DNA of 64,000 bases from assembly GCF_000018585.1 (NCBI RefSeq), contig NC_009976.1, forward strand, positions 186,001-250,000, in the 5' to 3' direction. The notes under the pieces were generated by a model. That model saw only the letters and a program-made list of their open reading frames with translations. It was not told where the DNA came from and ran no database searches. Of this stretch, positions 38,706 through 47,801 are shown piece by piece (position 1 is the stretch's first letter; each line of letters opens with the position of its first letter). The position numbers were made by a program, and so were the translations under genes. The DNA is from Prochlorococcus marinus str. MIT 9211 (lineage in GTDB: Bacteria; Cyanobacteriota; Cyanobacteriia; PCC-6307; Cyanobiaceae).

Positions 38706-40439
38706 TTAATTTTTGATTAAACTGACAGCAGCTTCTAAAGCTTCTTTTCTCGTTGAGACTACTCCTTCGACTCCAAATTTGGATAGTCTTTCTTGTACTT
38801 TGCCACTTGCTCCAGCTACATAAGCTTTTCTAGAATTAATTTTTGCTTCTTGAATCATATCCTCTATAGCTAAGGTTGCAGTCACACCAAGTCGAGGCAC
38901 ATCCGTGATATCTAAGATTAAGACTTTATAGTTTCTGACAAGCATCATTCGCTCAGTAATTCCTTTTGCAGCACCAAAACTCAAAGGACCTTTGAGCCTA
39001 AAAAGCATTACCTCGCCTGAGCAACTCTCTAGTAATGATTGCTCATCGGCTGGCAATGATGGTAGATCGTCATCACTTCCTTGAAGAGGGTTATCTGCTT
39101 CCATTCCCTCTAATTGTGTTTGAGTAATTGAGTCAATTGTGAGCATATTTGCTATAAAAACACCAACTAAAACAGCCCATATTAGATCCCAAAAGACAGT
39201 CATTAATAAGACGCCATACATAACAGTGGCTGTCTTAAGTGAAAGACGATGAGCTCTGCGTAAAAATCCCCAATCGATAATATCTAGGCCAACCTTTATA
39301 AGAATGCCTGCAAGAAGTGCAGTAGGGATTTGCTCAGCAAGCGGCCCAGCACCAACTAAAACTATTAATAGGACTATTGAATGGACCATTCCAGATAAAG
39401 GAGTAGACCCGCCGGACTTGACATTTATGACTGTTCGCATCGTTGCGCCTGCTCCTGGCAGACCAGAAAACAATCCAGCTACTGCATTACCTATTCCTTG
39501 ACCAATTAGTTCCCTATCAGAGTTATGTCTGGTTTGTGAAATATTGTCCGCTACGAGCGATGTTAGTAGAGAATCAATTGCACCTAATACAGCAAGTACC
39601 AGTCCTGCTTTTAAGATTATTGGAAGGTATTGATTAAAACTTGGAAGGCTAAGAGATGGTACCCCTCTTGGTATTTCCCCTATACGATCTAAACCACTAT
39701 CTCCAAAAAGAATAATAGAAATAGGAGTGACTATTAGTAAAGCCATAAGAGGGGATGGGACCCATTGACTAACTTTACGGGGGGTTAAAAACACTATTCC
39801 AAGAGTCATTATTGCAACCCCTATTGCTGCACCATTTGGTTCAAAATTTGATGCAACTGTTGTTAAAGATTCAACGACGCCTCCTCTTGTACTAATTCCA
39901 AGTAGGGGTCCAATTTGTAATGCAATAATAATTACACCAATACCAGACATAAAACCTGAAACAACCGAGTAGGGAACAAGAGTTATGTATTTCCCAAGCT
40001 TTAAAACACCAAATAAAACTTGAAATAAACCGCCAATAACTACTGCAGCCATTACGAGCGGCAGAATTTGTTGAGCAGATAGATCCCTAGGAACACCTAC
40101 AGCAGCCAGGCTAGCGACTACTCCTGCCACAGTGACACTCATTGGTCCAGTAGGTCCACTTACTTGAGCAGGGGTACCGCCGAATAAAGCTGCCAAAAAA
40201 CCAACTACAACAGCACCATATAAGCCATATATTGCCCCTCCAGGGCCTAGGGCTGCATTACCAAAGGCAAGTGCAAGTGGTAATGCAACTACAGCAGCTG
40301 TGAGGCCACCTAATATGTCACCTCTAATATTCTTTAGATGAAAACCATTAATTAGGGTCACTGTGGAAAAACTCCATTTAGGATCCAAGTTGAACCAGAT
40401 TAGATCGTTGACCGTACTTTCGTACGGAGTTCCCTCCAT
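38706..40439 (-). CDS. bicA: SulP-family bicarbonate transporter (BicA-like)
   Basis: This 577-residue anion transporter has an N-terminal SLC26/SulP membrane domain (AAVVALPLALAFGNAALGPG, GPTGPMSVTVAGVVASLA, GLPGAGATMRTVINVKSGG) and a C-terminal STAS domain (about residues 460-565, GEVMLFRLKGPLSFGAAKGI). The family includes sulfate and bicarbonate carriers. Placement directly upstream of sbtA and its PII-like gene favours bicarbonate. It begins the leftward carbon-uptake cluster. Confidence 0.88.
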   Translation of the reverse strand: MEGTPYESTVNDLIWFNLDPKWSFSTVTLINGFHLKNIRGDILGGLTAAVVALPLALAFGNAALGPGGAIYGLYGAVVVGFLAALFGGTPAQVSGPTGPMSVTVAGVVASLAAVGVPRDLSAQQILPLVMAAVVIGGLFQVLFGVLKLGKYITLVPYSVVSGFMSGIGVIIIALQIGPLLGISTRGGVVESLTTVASNFEPNGAAIGVAIMTLGIVFLTPRKVSQWVPSPLMALLIVTPISIILFGDSGLDRIGEIPRGVPSLSLPSFNQYLPIILKAGLVLAVLGAIDSLLTSLVADNISQTRHNSDRELIGQGIGNAVAGLFSGLPGAGATMRTVINVKSGGSTPLSGMVHSIVLLIVLVGAGPLAEQIPTALLAGILIKVGLDIIDWGFLRRAHRLSLKTATVMYGVLLMTVFWDLIWAVLVGVFIANMLTIDSITQTQLEGMEADNPLQGSDDDLPSLPADEQSLLESCSGEVMLFRLKGPLSFGAAKGITERMMLVRNYKVLILDITDVPRLGVTATLAIEDMIQEAKINSRKAYVAGASGKVQERLSKFGVEGVVSTRKEALEAAVSLIKN

Positions 40440-40516
40440 TTGGAGTGACCCAACAATCAGACTGAGCTGGGAAACTTAATAGAGAAGGGCCTTCCAGGTC
40501 AAATCAAATATTTAAT

Positions 40517-41455
40517 ATGACAAAAGGGGGATTTCGAGATTATTTTAATTTGCTTGGTATTGAGCGAAATGCCAAAACCAGTGAAATCAAGGCTGCTTTT
40601 AGAAATCTTGCTAGGAAGTATCACCCTGACGTGAATCCTGGAGATAAGAATGCAGAAGCAAAATTTAAGGAAATAAATGAGGCTTATGCAGTGCTCTCTG
40701 ACGCTAAGAAAAGAAAACTTTATGAGGAGTATTTACAAAATTGGAAAAAATCTTCAGATATGAGTTCCAAAGGCTCTGGATTCCACGCTGATTTTGAATG
40801 GCATGGCAATTTTGATGATTTTATAAATGATCTTTTAGAAAGATTAGGAGGTTTTCAAGCAAGTAATGGGTTCCCACGAAGATCACCCTTGTACAGAACT
40901 GGCGCTAATACTCCTGTCAATTTAGATGCTGAAATAAATATGCAAATCACTTTTCTCGAGGCTTTTAGAGGGACAGATCGCAGGCTTAAAGTTAATGATG
41001 AGCGAGTTCAGATAAGGATTCCTAGGGGTGTTTGTACAGGAACAAAACTTAGAGTTAAAGGCAAAGGGAATTTTCAACCAGGAATGGGGAGACGAGGCGA
41101 TTTGATTATTACTTTGAAAGTTGCACAGCATCCGATTTGGAAACTAGAGCACAATCAACTTGTTGCAGATTTACCTCTTGCTTTAGATGAACTTTTGTTA
41201 GGAGGAACAGTTATAGTAATGACTCCCGATGGACAAGCTCAAATATTTATACCGCCAGGTACCTTGCCAGGTAAAACTTTGAAACTGAAAGGTAAGGGGT
41301 GGCCAGTGAAAAATGATCGAGGGGATTTGTTGCTTACTATTAAAATGGAACTGCCTGAACAATGGAGTCCTAAGGAGCTTGAGCTTTTTAATGAACTCAA
41401 GGAACAGCGGACTACTAACCCACGTAAGGATTGGTTGAGGTTGGCACGCTTATAG
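40517..41455 (+). CDS. DnaJ-class co-chaperone (CbpA-like, no zinc domain)
   Basis: This 312-residue protein has an N-terminal J domain with the HPD motif in KYHPDVNPGDKNAEAKFKEI (residues 36-38), then a linker and two C-terminal substrate-binding domains (LRVKGKGNFQPGMGRRGDL, LKLKGKGWPVKNDRGDLL). The cysteine-rich zinc-finger region of DnaJ is missing, which marks the CbpA/type II group. It stimulates DnaK ATPase. It diverges from bicA and precedes hemB by 40 bp. Confidence 0.9.
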   Translation: MTKGGFRDYFNLLGIERNAKTSEIKAAFRNLARKYHPDVNPGDKNAEAKFKEINEAYAVLSDAKKRKLYEEYLQNWKKSSDMSSKGSGFHADFEWHGNFDDFINDLLERLGGFQASNGFPRRSPLYRTGANTPVNLDAEINMQITFLEAFRGTDRRLKVNDERVQIRIPRGVCTGTKLRVKGKGNFQPGMGRRGDLIITLKVAQHPIWKLEHNQLVADLPLALDELLLGGTVIVMTPDGQAQIFIPPGTLPGKTLKLKGKGWPVKNDRGDLLLTIKMELPEQWSPKELELFNELKEQRTTNPRKDWLRLARL

Positions 41456-41495
41456 CGTTGCCCATATACGATCCTTATTATCACGTCTTCTGAGT

Positions 41496-42506
41496 ATGGA
41501 GTTAACTTATCGTCCTCGACGTCTGCGTAGAACAGCTTCGTTAAGAAGCTTGGTTAGGGAAAATATTTTAACTGCATCTGATTTTATCTACCCTCTATTT
41601 ATTCATGAAGGTCAAGATGTTCAGCCAATTGGTGCGATGCCAGGAGCCAATCGTTGGAGTTTAGATGCTCTTGTTGGCGAGGTAGAAAGGGCTTGGGAAC
41701 TAGGTGTTAAATGTGTAGTGCTTTTCCCAAAAGTGTCTGAAGAACTTAAATCTGAGGATGGCGCTGAGTGTTTTAATGCAAATGGCTTAATCCCCAAAGC
41801 GATTAGCCGTTTAAAGCAAGAGCTTCCTGAGATGACGATAATGACTGATGTTGCACTGGATCCATATTCAAGTGATGGCCACGATGGGATCGTTAGTTCT
41901 GATGGAGTTGTATTAAATGATGAAACTGTTGATAGTCTTTGCAAGCAAGCAATTGTACAGGCTCAAGCAGGTGCTGATCTAATTGGTCCCAGCGATATGA
42001 TGGATGGCCGTGTTGGTGCTATTCGTGAATCTTTAGATGATGAGGGTTTTGAGCATGTAGGAATTATTAGTTATACGGCTAAATATTCTTCCGCTTATTA
42101 CGGGCCTTTTCGTGAGGCATTAGATTCGGCCCCAAAGGTAATTAATAAAAAACCTATTCCTAAAAATAAAAATAGTTATCAAATGGATCCTGCTAACTCA
42201 CGTGAAGCAATTACAGAAGCTCAACTTGATGAGCAAGAAGGGGCTGATATTTTGATGGTGAAGCCAGGCTTAGCGTATCTGGACATTATCTATCGTTTAC
42301 GACAAGAATCTGAATTGCCAATTGCTGCTTACAACGTTAGTGGAGAGTATGCAATGGTTAAGGCTGCTGCGGAAAAATCATGGATAGATGAGAAATCGGT
42401 AGTTCTTGAAACGCTATTGAGTTTTAAAAGAGCAGGTGCAGACTTAATACTTACTTATCATGCATGTGATGCTGCACATTGGTTGAGAGATGGATTATTT
42501 GACTAA
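41496..42506 (+). CDS. hemB: porphobilinogen synthase (delta-aminolevulinate dehydratase)
   Basis: This 336-residue enzyme joins two 5-aminolevulinate molecules on the way to chlorophyll, haem and cobamides. Both active-site lysines are present, in YTAKYSSAYYGPFREAL and DILMVKPGLAYLDI. The metal region reads TDVALDPYSSDGHDGIV, the Asp-rich Mg-dependent form of photosynthetic organisms in place of the Cys-rich zinc form. Length is standard. Confidence 0.96.
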   Translation: MELTYRPRRLRRTASLRSLVRENILTASDFIYPLFIHEGQDVQPIGAMPGANRWSLDALVGEVERAWELGVKCVVLFPKVSEELKSEDGAECFNANGLIPKAISRLKQELPEMTIMTDVALDPYSSDGHDGIVSSDGVVLNDETVDSLCKQAIVQAQAGADLIGPSDMMDGRVGAIRESLDDEGFEHVGIISYTAKYSSAYYGPFREALDSAPKVINKKPIPKNKNSYQMDPANSREAITEAQLDEQEGADILMVKPGLAYLDIIYRLRQESELPIAAYNVSGEYAMVKAAAEKSWIDEKSVVLETLLSFKRAGADLILTYHACDAAHWLRDGLFD

Positions 42507-42564
42507 TCAGAGTAGTAGATTCCCTATCGGTTATCGCCTAACCAGTCTCAATAACTACTAAAGA

Positions 42565-42954
42565 ATGATGACTACAAATGTTCAAAGACTTGGTCACATA
42601 GCTATAAGAGTTGAAAATGTGGATCGTGCAAAAAAATTTTATAGTAATCTAGGGATGAAACTGGTGTGGGATGATCCTGATTGGTGTTATTTAGAAGCAG
42701 GACCTGGCAAAGATGGACTTGCTTTATTGGGACCCGGCTATAAAGCTGCAGGCCCACACTTTGCATTTCATTTTACGGATAAACAGGAAGTAAAAGTTGC
42801 TCATACTCAATTAAAGGAATCGGGAGTAGAGGTTGGCCCTCTTCATGATCACCGGGATGGAACAGCTTCGTTTTACTTGAAAGACCCTGAGGGAAACTGG
42901 TTGGAAATGCTTTATTTGCCCCCTGAAGGGATTCCCTCTAATCAGACGAGTTAA
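42565..42954 (+). CDS. VOC-family (glyoxalase-like) protein
   Basis: This 129-residue single-domain VOC protein has RLGHIAIRVENVDRAKKFYS at the start, HFAFHFTDKQEVKVAH in the middle and YLKDPEGNWLEMLYLP at the end. Candidate ligands (His, His, Glu) sit in the usual strands, so metal binding is plausible. The substrate is unknown; it is not close to the gloA product of this window. It ends 8 bp before mutS2 and is probably co-transcribed with it. Confidence 0.8.
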   Translation: MMTTNVQRLGHIAIRVENVDRAKKFYSNLGMKLVWDDPDWCYLEAGPGKDGLALLGPGYKAAGPHFAFHFTDKQEVKVAHTQLKESGVEVGPLHDHRDGTASFYLKDPEGNWLEMLYLPPEGIPSNQTS

Positions 42955-42962
42955 TGGTTTGA

Positions 42963-45380
42963 ATGGATGATTTGTTAAACAATTCCGTATTGCGAAGCTC
43001 AGCCACCGCTTTCGAAGAAACATTGGAGTTATTGGATTGGCGAATACTGTGTAATCATCTCTCAACCTTTGCACCGACTGCGAAAGGTAAGCGTGAGTGC
43101 AAGAATATTGAGATTCCACAAGATATTGAAACAACAAGAAAAAGATTATCTGAAACTCTAGAAATCGGTACTTTAGATAAAAATCTTGAAGCGGGCATAA
43201 GTTTTCAAGGCGTCAATGAATTGGATGGTGTGATTTTGCATTGTTCAAAGGGTGGAATTGCATCCGGGGAGGAATTGTTAAGCATTGCTGAGACCCTTAG
43301 AGCGGTGAGACGCCTAAAAAAAATTTTCGAGGATCCAGTATCTCGCCCTTATACAACCTCTTTATTCATTGATCTTGCCACTCACCATGAACTTGAAAAA
43401 GTTCTTTTGTTTGGGATAGAAGAAGGAGGTAGAGTCGCAGATAGAGCAAGCAATCAACTCTCTCAGCTTCGTCGTCATTTGCAGGATTTACGGATAGGAA
43501 GAAGGAGTATTCTGCAGGATCTGATCAGAAGGAATGGTTCAATCCTTCAAGATACTGTTATCGCAGAAAGATATGGGAGACCTGTAATAGCAATGAAAGT
43601 CGGTTCCGTAGATCAAGTTCCTGGTGTTGTTCATGACAGCTCATCTTCTGGGAATACAATTTTTCTGGAACCACAAATAGTTATCTCTCTTGGCAATCAA
43701 ATCGTTGAAATTCAAACTAAGATTTCCAAAGAGGAAGAACGTCTCCTTTCCATATGGAGTCAATTAGTCGCTAAGAATATTAATTCATTGAATCATCTGT
43801 CTAGTGTGCTTTTGCAATTGGAACTTGGCTTGGCACGAGCTCGGTATGGCGATTGGCTAGGAGGTGTGCTCCCTGTAATAACAACTAAAGAGGACGATCC
43901 TTTCCTGATTAAAGATTTCTCCCATCCATTATTGCTTTGGAAAAACAAAAAACTTGGTGGTCACAAAGTCATTCCAATAACTTTCGATGTCTCCAAAGGA
44001 CTAAAGGTAGTAGCTATTACTGGTCCCAATACAGGCGGGAAAACAATTGCTCTGAAAAGCTTTGGCTTGGCAGTTTTAATGGCAAGGTGTGGCATGCTTT
44101 TGCCATGTTCCTCGGAACCTACTTTACCTTGGTGCAATCAGGTCTTAGCCGATATAGGAGATGAACAATCTCTTGAGCAAAACCTTTCAACATTTAGTGG
44201 ACATATTGCTCGCATAGTTCGAATACTTGATGTAATTGCTCAATCTCCTGGACCAACGGTAGTTCTATTGGATGAGGTTGGTGCAGGCACTGATCCCACT
44301 GAAGGGAGTGCTATAGCTATTTCTCTATTACGAGCATTGGCCGATAGCGCAAGACTAACAATCGCAACAACTCACCTTGGAGAATTGAAAGCATTGAAAT
44401 ATAGCGATTCTCGCTTTGAGAATGCTTCGGTCGCCTTCGATAGTGAAACTATTCGGCCTACCTATCATTTGTTATGGGGAATTCCTGGCAGGAGCAATGC
44501 TGTTGCGATTGCTATTCGATTAGGGCTTGATTCTCAAATCACAGAAACAGCAAAAAAATTAATTGGACCCAAAGGATTGCAAGATGTTAATCAAGTGATC
44601 CTTGGACTCGAAGAACAGAGAGAGAGACAGCAGAAAGCTGCAGAAGACGCGGCAGCCCTTTTGGCTAGAACCGAATTGCTTTATGAAGAATTGCTTGCTA
44701 GATGGGAACAGCAACAAGAAACCAATAGAAAATGGCAGGAAGTTGGTAGATATAAATTAGGTACGTCTATACGTGAAGGTCAAAGAGAAGTTAGGAATTT
44801 AATCCGTCGTTTACGTGCAGAAGGAGCAGATGGAGATATAGCAAGAAAAGCAGGGCAACGTTTAAAGCAGATTGAATTTGACTCGCGTCCACAAGTTTCA
44901 AGAAGGAATGATTTTAATTGGAGACCAAAAATCGGAGATCGTGTGAGACTTATAGCTCTTGGCAAGTCTGGAGAGATAATCTCCATTTCTGAAGATGGTT
45001 GCCATTTAACTGTTCTTTGTGGGATTTTTCGTAGCACTGTTGATTTGTCTAGTATAGAAAGTCTTGATGGTCGCAAACCAAGTATTCCTAAGTCGTCGGT
45101 GAAAGTGACGACTCCTCGAACTATGGGAAGCTTTTCAACAGTGCGGACCGATCGAAATACTTTGGATGTAAGAGGTTTAAGAGTTCATGAAGCTGAAGCA
45201 GTAGTTGAAGAAAGTTTGCGCAATGCTATTGGGAAGGTCTGGGTAATTCATGGCATTGGAACTGGAAAATTAAAAAGGGGCTTACGTCAATGGCTTGAGA
45301 CTCTCCCCTATGTGGAGCGAGTCGTAGATGCAGAGCAAAATGATGGCGGATCAGGTTGCAGTGTGATTTGGTTGCGATAG
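42963..45380 (+). CDS. mutS2: MutS2 family ATPase with Smr nuclease domain
   Basis: This 805-residue protein has a MutS core and clamp (residues 1-300), an ABC-type ATPase with Walker A TGPNTGGKT and VVLLDEVGAGTDPTEGSA, a coiled-coil region, and a C-terminal Smr domain (LDVRGLRVHEAEAVVEESL, VIHGIGTGKLKRGLRQWL). It lacks the mismatch-recognition domain. Family members limit recombination, and some rescue collided ribosomes. Here it precedes obgE by 83 bp. Confidence 0.93.
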   Translation: MDDLLNNSVLRSSATAFEETLELLDWRILCNHLSTFAPTAKGKRECKNIEIPQDIETTRKRLSETLEIGTLDKNLEAGISFQGVNELDGVILHCSKGGIASGEELLSIAETLRAVRRLKKIFEDPVSRPYTTSLFIDLATHHELEKVLLFGIEEGGRVADRASNQLSQLRRHLQDLRIGRRSILQDLIRRNGSILQDTVIAERYGRPVIAMKVGSVDQVPGVVHDSSSSGNTIFLEPQIVISLGNQIVEIQTKISKEEERLLSIWSQLVAKNINSLNHLSSVLLQLELGLARARYGDWLGGVLPVITTKEDDPFLIKDFSHPLLLWKNKKLGGHKVIPITFDVSKGLKVVAITGPNTGGKTIALKSFGLAVLMARCGMLLPCSSEPTLPWCNQVLADIGDEQSLEQNLSTFSGHIARIVRILDVIAQSPGPTVVLLDEVGAGTDPTEGSAIAISLLRALADSARLTIATTHLGELKALKYSDSRFENASVAFDSETIRPTYHLLWGIPGRSNAVAIAIRLGLDSQITETAKKLIGPKGLQDVNQVILGLEEQRERQQKAAEDAAALLARTELLYEELLARWEQQQETNRKWQEVGRYKLGTSIREGQREVRNLIRRLRAEGADGDIARKAGQRLKQIEFDSRPQVSRRNDFNWRPKIGDRVRLIALGKSGEIISISEDGCHLTVLCGIFRSTVDLSSIESLDGRKPSIPKSSVKVTTPRTMGSFSTVRTDRNTLDVRGLRVHEAEAVVEESLRNAIGKVWVIHGIGTGKLKRGLRQWLETLPYVERVVDAEQNDGGSGCSVIWLR

Positions 45381-45463
45381 ATAATTGTGGACAAAAGATA
45401 ATCAGTTCAAGCTTTATTTATTTAGAAAGAGTTATTGTAAAAATGAATACTTGATGGCTTGAT

Positions 45464-46453
45464 GTGCAGTTTATTGATCAGGCATGTATCTCAGTAAAAG
45501 CAGGACGTGGTGGTGATGGGATCGTTGCTTTTAGAAGAGAGAAGTATGTACCTGCAGGAGGACCATCTGGAGGAGATGGTGGAAAAGGTGGAGAGATTGT
45601 GCTTCAAGCTGATTCAAATCTCCAGACGTTGTTGGACTTCAAGTTTAAGAAGTTCATCGTTGCTCAGGATGGACGAAGAGGAGGCCCTAATAAATGTTCT
45701 GGTGCATCTGGGAAAGACCTTGTTTTGAAGGTTCCTTGTGGTACTCAAGTTAGACATCAAACTACAGGGATAATTCTTGGTGATTTAAAACACCATGGAG
45801 AAATTCTTGTTGTTGCTTATGGAGGGAAAGGTGGCTTAGGTAATGCTCATTATTTAAGTAATAGCAATAGAGCACCGGAAAAATGCACTGAAGGGAAAGA
45901 AGGGGAGCAGTGGTTATTACATTTGGAATTAAAATTATTAGCAGAAGTTGGCATTATTGGTTTGCCTAATGCCGGGAAAAGTACCTTGATGTCAGTAGTT
46001 TCTTCGGCAAGACCAAAAATTGCTGATTATCCTTTTACTACTCTGATTCCAAATCTTGGTGTTGTTAGGAAGCCAACTGGAGATGGAACTGTTTTTGCTG
46101 ATATTCCAGGCTTAATTGAAGGAGCAGCTGCAGGGGTGGGCCTAGGTCATGAGTTTTTAAGACATATTGAAAGAACTCGGCTTTTAATTCATTTAGTAGA
46201 TGCAGCTGCAGCACGTCCAATAGAAGACATAGCGATCATTGAGAAAGAACTATTTGCCTATGGTCATTCCCTTATGAATAGGCCAAGAGTTTTAGTTTTT
46301 AATAAGAAGGAACTTTTGAATGAACAGTGCCTTCAGAAATTGCAAGCAGAGGCTCGTGCTTTTACTAATAGAGATATCATTTTTATTTCTGCTGCTACAA
46401 GTGAAGGTTTAGATGAACTACTCAAAAACGTCTGGGAAAAGTTAGAGATTTAA
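45464..46453 (+). CDS. obgE: Obg family GTPase
   Basis: This 329-residue protein has the glycine-rich Obg fold ([35 protein letters not shown]) followed by a G domain with GLPNAGKST, the [20 protein letters not shown] switch region, and NKKE. It acts in 50S assembly and growth control. The OCT extension of some homologues is absent. The start is GTG at 45464 ([16 protein letters not shown]). Confidence 0.95.
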   Translation: MQFIDQACISVKAGRGGDGIVAFRREKYVPAGGPSGGDGGKGGEIVLQADSNLQTLLDFKFKKFIVAQDGRRGGPNKCSGASGKDLVLKVPCGTQVRHQTTGIILGDLKHHGEILVVAYGGKGGLGNAHYLSNSNRAPEKCTEGKEGEQWLLHLELKLLAEVGIIGLPNAGKSTLMSVVSSARPKIADYPFTTLIPNLGVVRKPTGDGTVFADIPGLIEGAAAGVGLGHEFLRHIERTRLLIHLVDAAAARPIEDIAIIEKELFAYGHSLMNRPRVLVFNKKELLNEQCLQKLQAEARAFTNRDIIFISAATSEGLDELLKNVWEKLEI

Positions 46454-46535
46454 TATTTTTTATGTGTTTGAGGTCTAATTCGTACTTGTCGATTACTCAA
46501 TGATTGGTCATAAATAGTATGAGGCTCTTCTAGTC

Positions 46536-46718
46536 ATGAATTTTTTTACTTGTTTCGATAGCCAAGGCAATGTAATTGCCAGGTGCCAAACCCCTCAGGA
46601 GATTGAAGTTCTCCGCAAAATGGGACGTCCTATAGATGAAGTGCGTGAGATGAGAAAAGAAGAATCAGTGGTTTGCTCTTTAACAGGAAGCCCTTCAGAT
46701 TTCAATATGGATTATTAA
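46536..46718 (+). CDS. small conserved protein of unknown function (60 residues)
   Basis: This 60-residue soluble protein has an N-terminal FTCFDSQGNVIARCQTPQE segment that looks like a beta hairpin and a basic helical middle (VLRKMGRPIDEVREMRKEE). It contains three cysteines (residues 6, 17 and 47). I do not recognise a family. It follows obgE by 82 bp and ends 17 bp before a strong symmetric terminator, which supports real expression. Confidence 0.6.
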   Translation: MNFFTCFDSQGNVIARCQTPQEIEVLRKMGRPIDEVREMRKEESVVCSLTGSPSDFNMDY

Positions 46719-46735
46719 AGCAATATTGTTGAATT

Positions 46736-46764
46736 AAAAAAGCGAGCTTTAAGCTCGCTTTTTT
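46736..46764. terminator. symmetric bidirectional terminator between the small gene and cp12
   Basis: A perfect inverted repeat has 14-nt arms, 46736-46749 and 46751-46764. Each arm carries AGCGAGCTT or its complement with a run of six A or T outside, so a GC-rich stem is followed by six U on either strand. It lies between two convergent genes and should end both transcripts. Confidence 0.95.
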
Positions 46765-46790
46765 AATTTCTATTATTTACCAGTGTTCGA

Positions 46791-47009
46791 TCAATCGTCA
46801 TATACTAGGCACTCAGGCTCATCTGGATTGGCATCACAGAATAACTCAAGAGCATTTGGATCATGCTTGTCTTCGGGGTGATGCTCTTTATATTCCTCAA
46901 GAGAATGAAGTTCCTCCTCTAAGTGGCGAACCTTTGGAGTGTTTCCTTCGGCTTTAGCAGAAAGGATCTCATTTTGATCCTTTTTAATGTGTTCGTCGAT
47001 TGTGTTCAT
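46791..47009 (-). CDS. cp12: CP12 Calvin-cycle regulatory protein, C-terminal cysteine pair only
   Basis: This 72-residue protein ends in LFCDANPDEPECLVYDD, the CP12 tail that inserts into glyceraldehyde-3-phosphate dehydrogenase and forms the redox-controlled loop. Classical CP12 has a second cysteine pair and an AWDxVEEL motif for phosphoribulokinase. Here that region reads RHLEEELHSLEEY and has no cysteine. The middle is charged and probably disordered. I use ATG 47009; an in-frame start at 47033 would add eight residues. It should bind GAPDH; phosphoribulokinase binding may be altered or lost. Confidence 0.88.
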   Translation of the reverse strand: MNTIDEHIKKDQNEILSAKAEGNTPKVRHLEEELHSLEEYKEHHPEDKHDPNALELFCDANPDEPECLVYDD

Positions 47010-47123
47010 GAATTCTTGGCGAAAACATCTCATTCATATATAGGTTAATAACCTTCTTGAATTTGTCATATGTAAAAACCGCACTTGGTTTGCTTTGCAA
47101 CACCTACGGTAAGAAATGTATTT

Positions 47124-47801
47124 CTAAATACCAGATGACTCGGCTGTCTTTTGATTGTCTAAGTATTCAAAAACACTTTTATCACCTATATCAAGAGCTG
47201 CATCAACTCCAAATTTTCGCACAGCCATTATTAATAAAAGGATTGCTGATATAAATAGAAGTGACATTACTGAGCTTAGACTTAAAACTCCTAGTAAATG
47301 TCCTAAAAGTGCAATAGGAATAAAGAATGTCATTCCTATTGCTTCTGGTCGACGGAAGCAAAAAAATTCTTTAAAACCTAAACCGGTTAGAGCCATAAAG
47401 AATGGCCCAATGAATAATTCTAATATTGGTTTTGAGGCAATGCTAGAAAGCATTTCTTGAGGGCCTATATTAAAAAGAAGGAATAATACTCCTAAAGATC
47501 CAACCGCCCAAAATATTTTTAGAGCATTATGAAGAAAGAGAATGTAGATGTGAATCCATTGCAGTGCTAGTCCTAGAGAAATCGTCATTGTTATAAGCCA
47601 TATCCAAGCCAAATTTGGACCGATAGCAAGCCATTGAGTTAAACCACAGCAAAAAGAAATTGCACAGACTAATACTGAGATTCGATAGCGCTTAACTTCT
47701 AGCTGGTCTACAAGGGTAATTTTGTATTTTCCATAAAAACCTTCAAACTCAGGCTCTATCAATGTTTTAGAAGTTACTAAACTTGGTGATTTCTCAGTCA
47801 T
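47124..47801 (-). CDS. DUF2301 integral membrane protein
   Basis: This 225-residue protein has an acidic start with EGFYGKYKITLVDQLEVKRY, then six or so hydrophobic helices. Conserved LALQWIHIYILFLHNALK and GLGFKEFFCFRRPEA segments match the DUF2301 family found in cyanobacteria. Function is unknown. Its start overlaps the stop of the glutathionyl-hydroquinone reductase-like gene by 4 nt, so the two are coupled. Confidence 0.8.
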   Translation of the reverse strand: MTEKSPSLVTSKTLIEPEFEGFYGKYKITLVDQLEVKRYRISVLVCAISFCCGLTQWLAIGPNLAWIWLITMTISLGLALQWIHIYILFLHNALKIFWAVGSLGVLFLLFNIGPQEMLSSIASKPILELFIGPFFMALTGLGFKEFFCFRRPEAIGMTFFIPIALLGHLLGVLSLSSVMSLLFISAILLLIMAVRKFGVDAALDIGDKSVFEYLDNQKTAESSGI

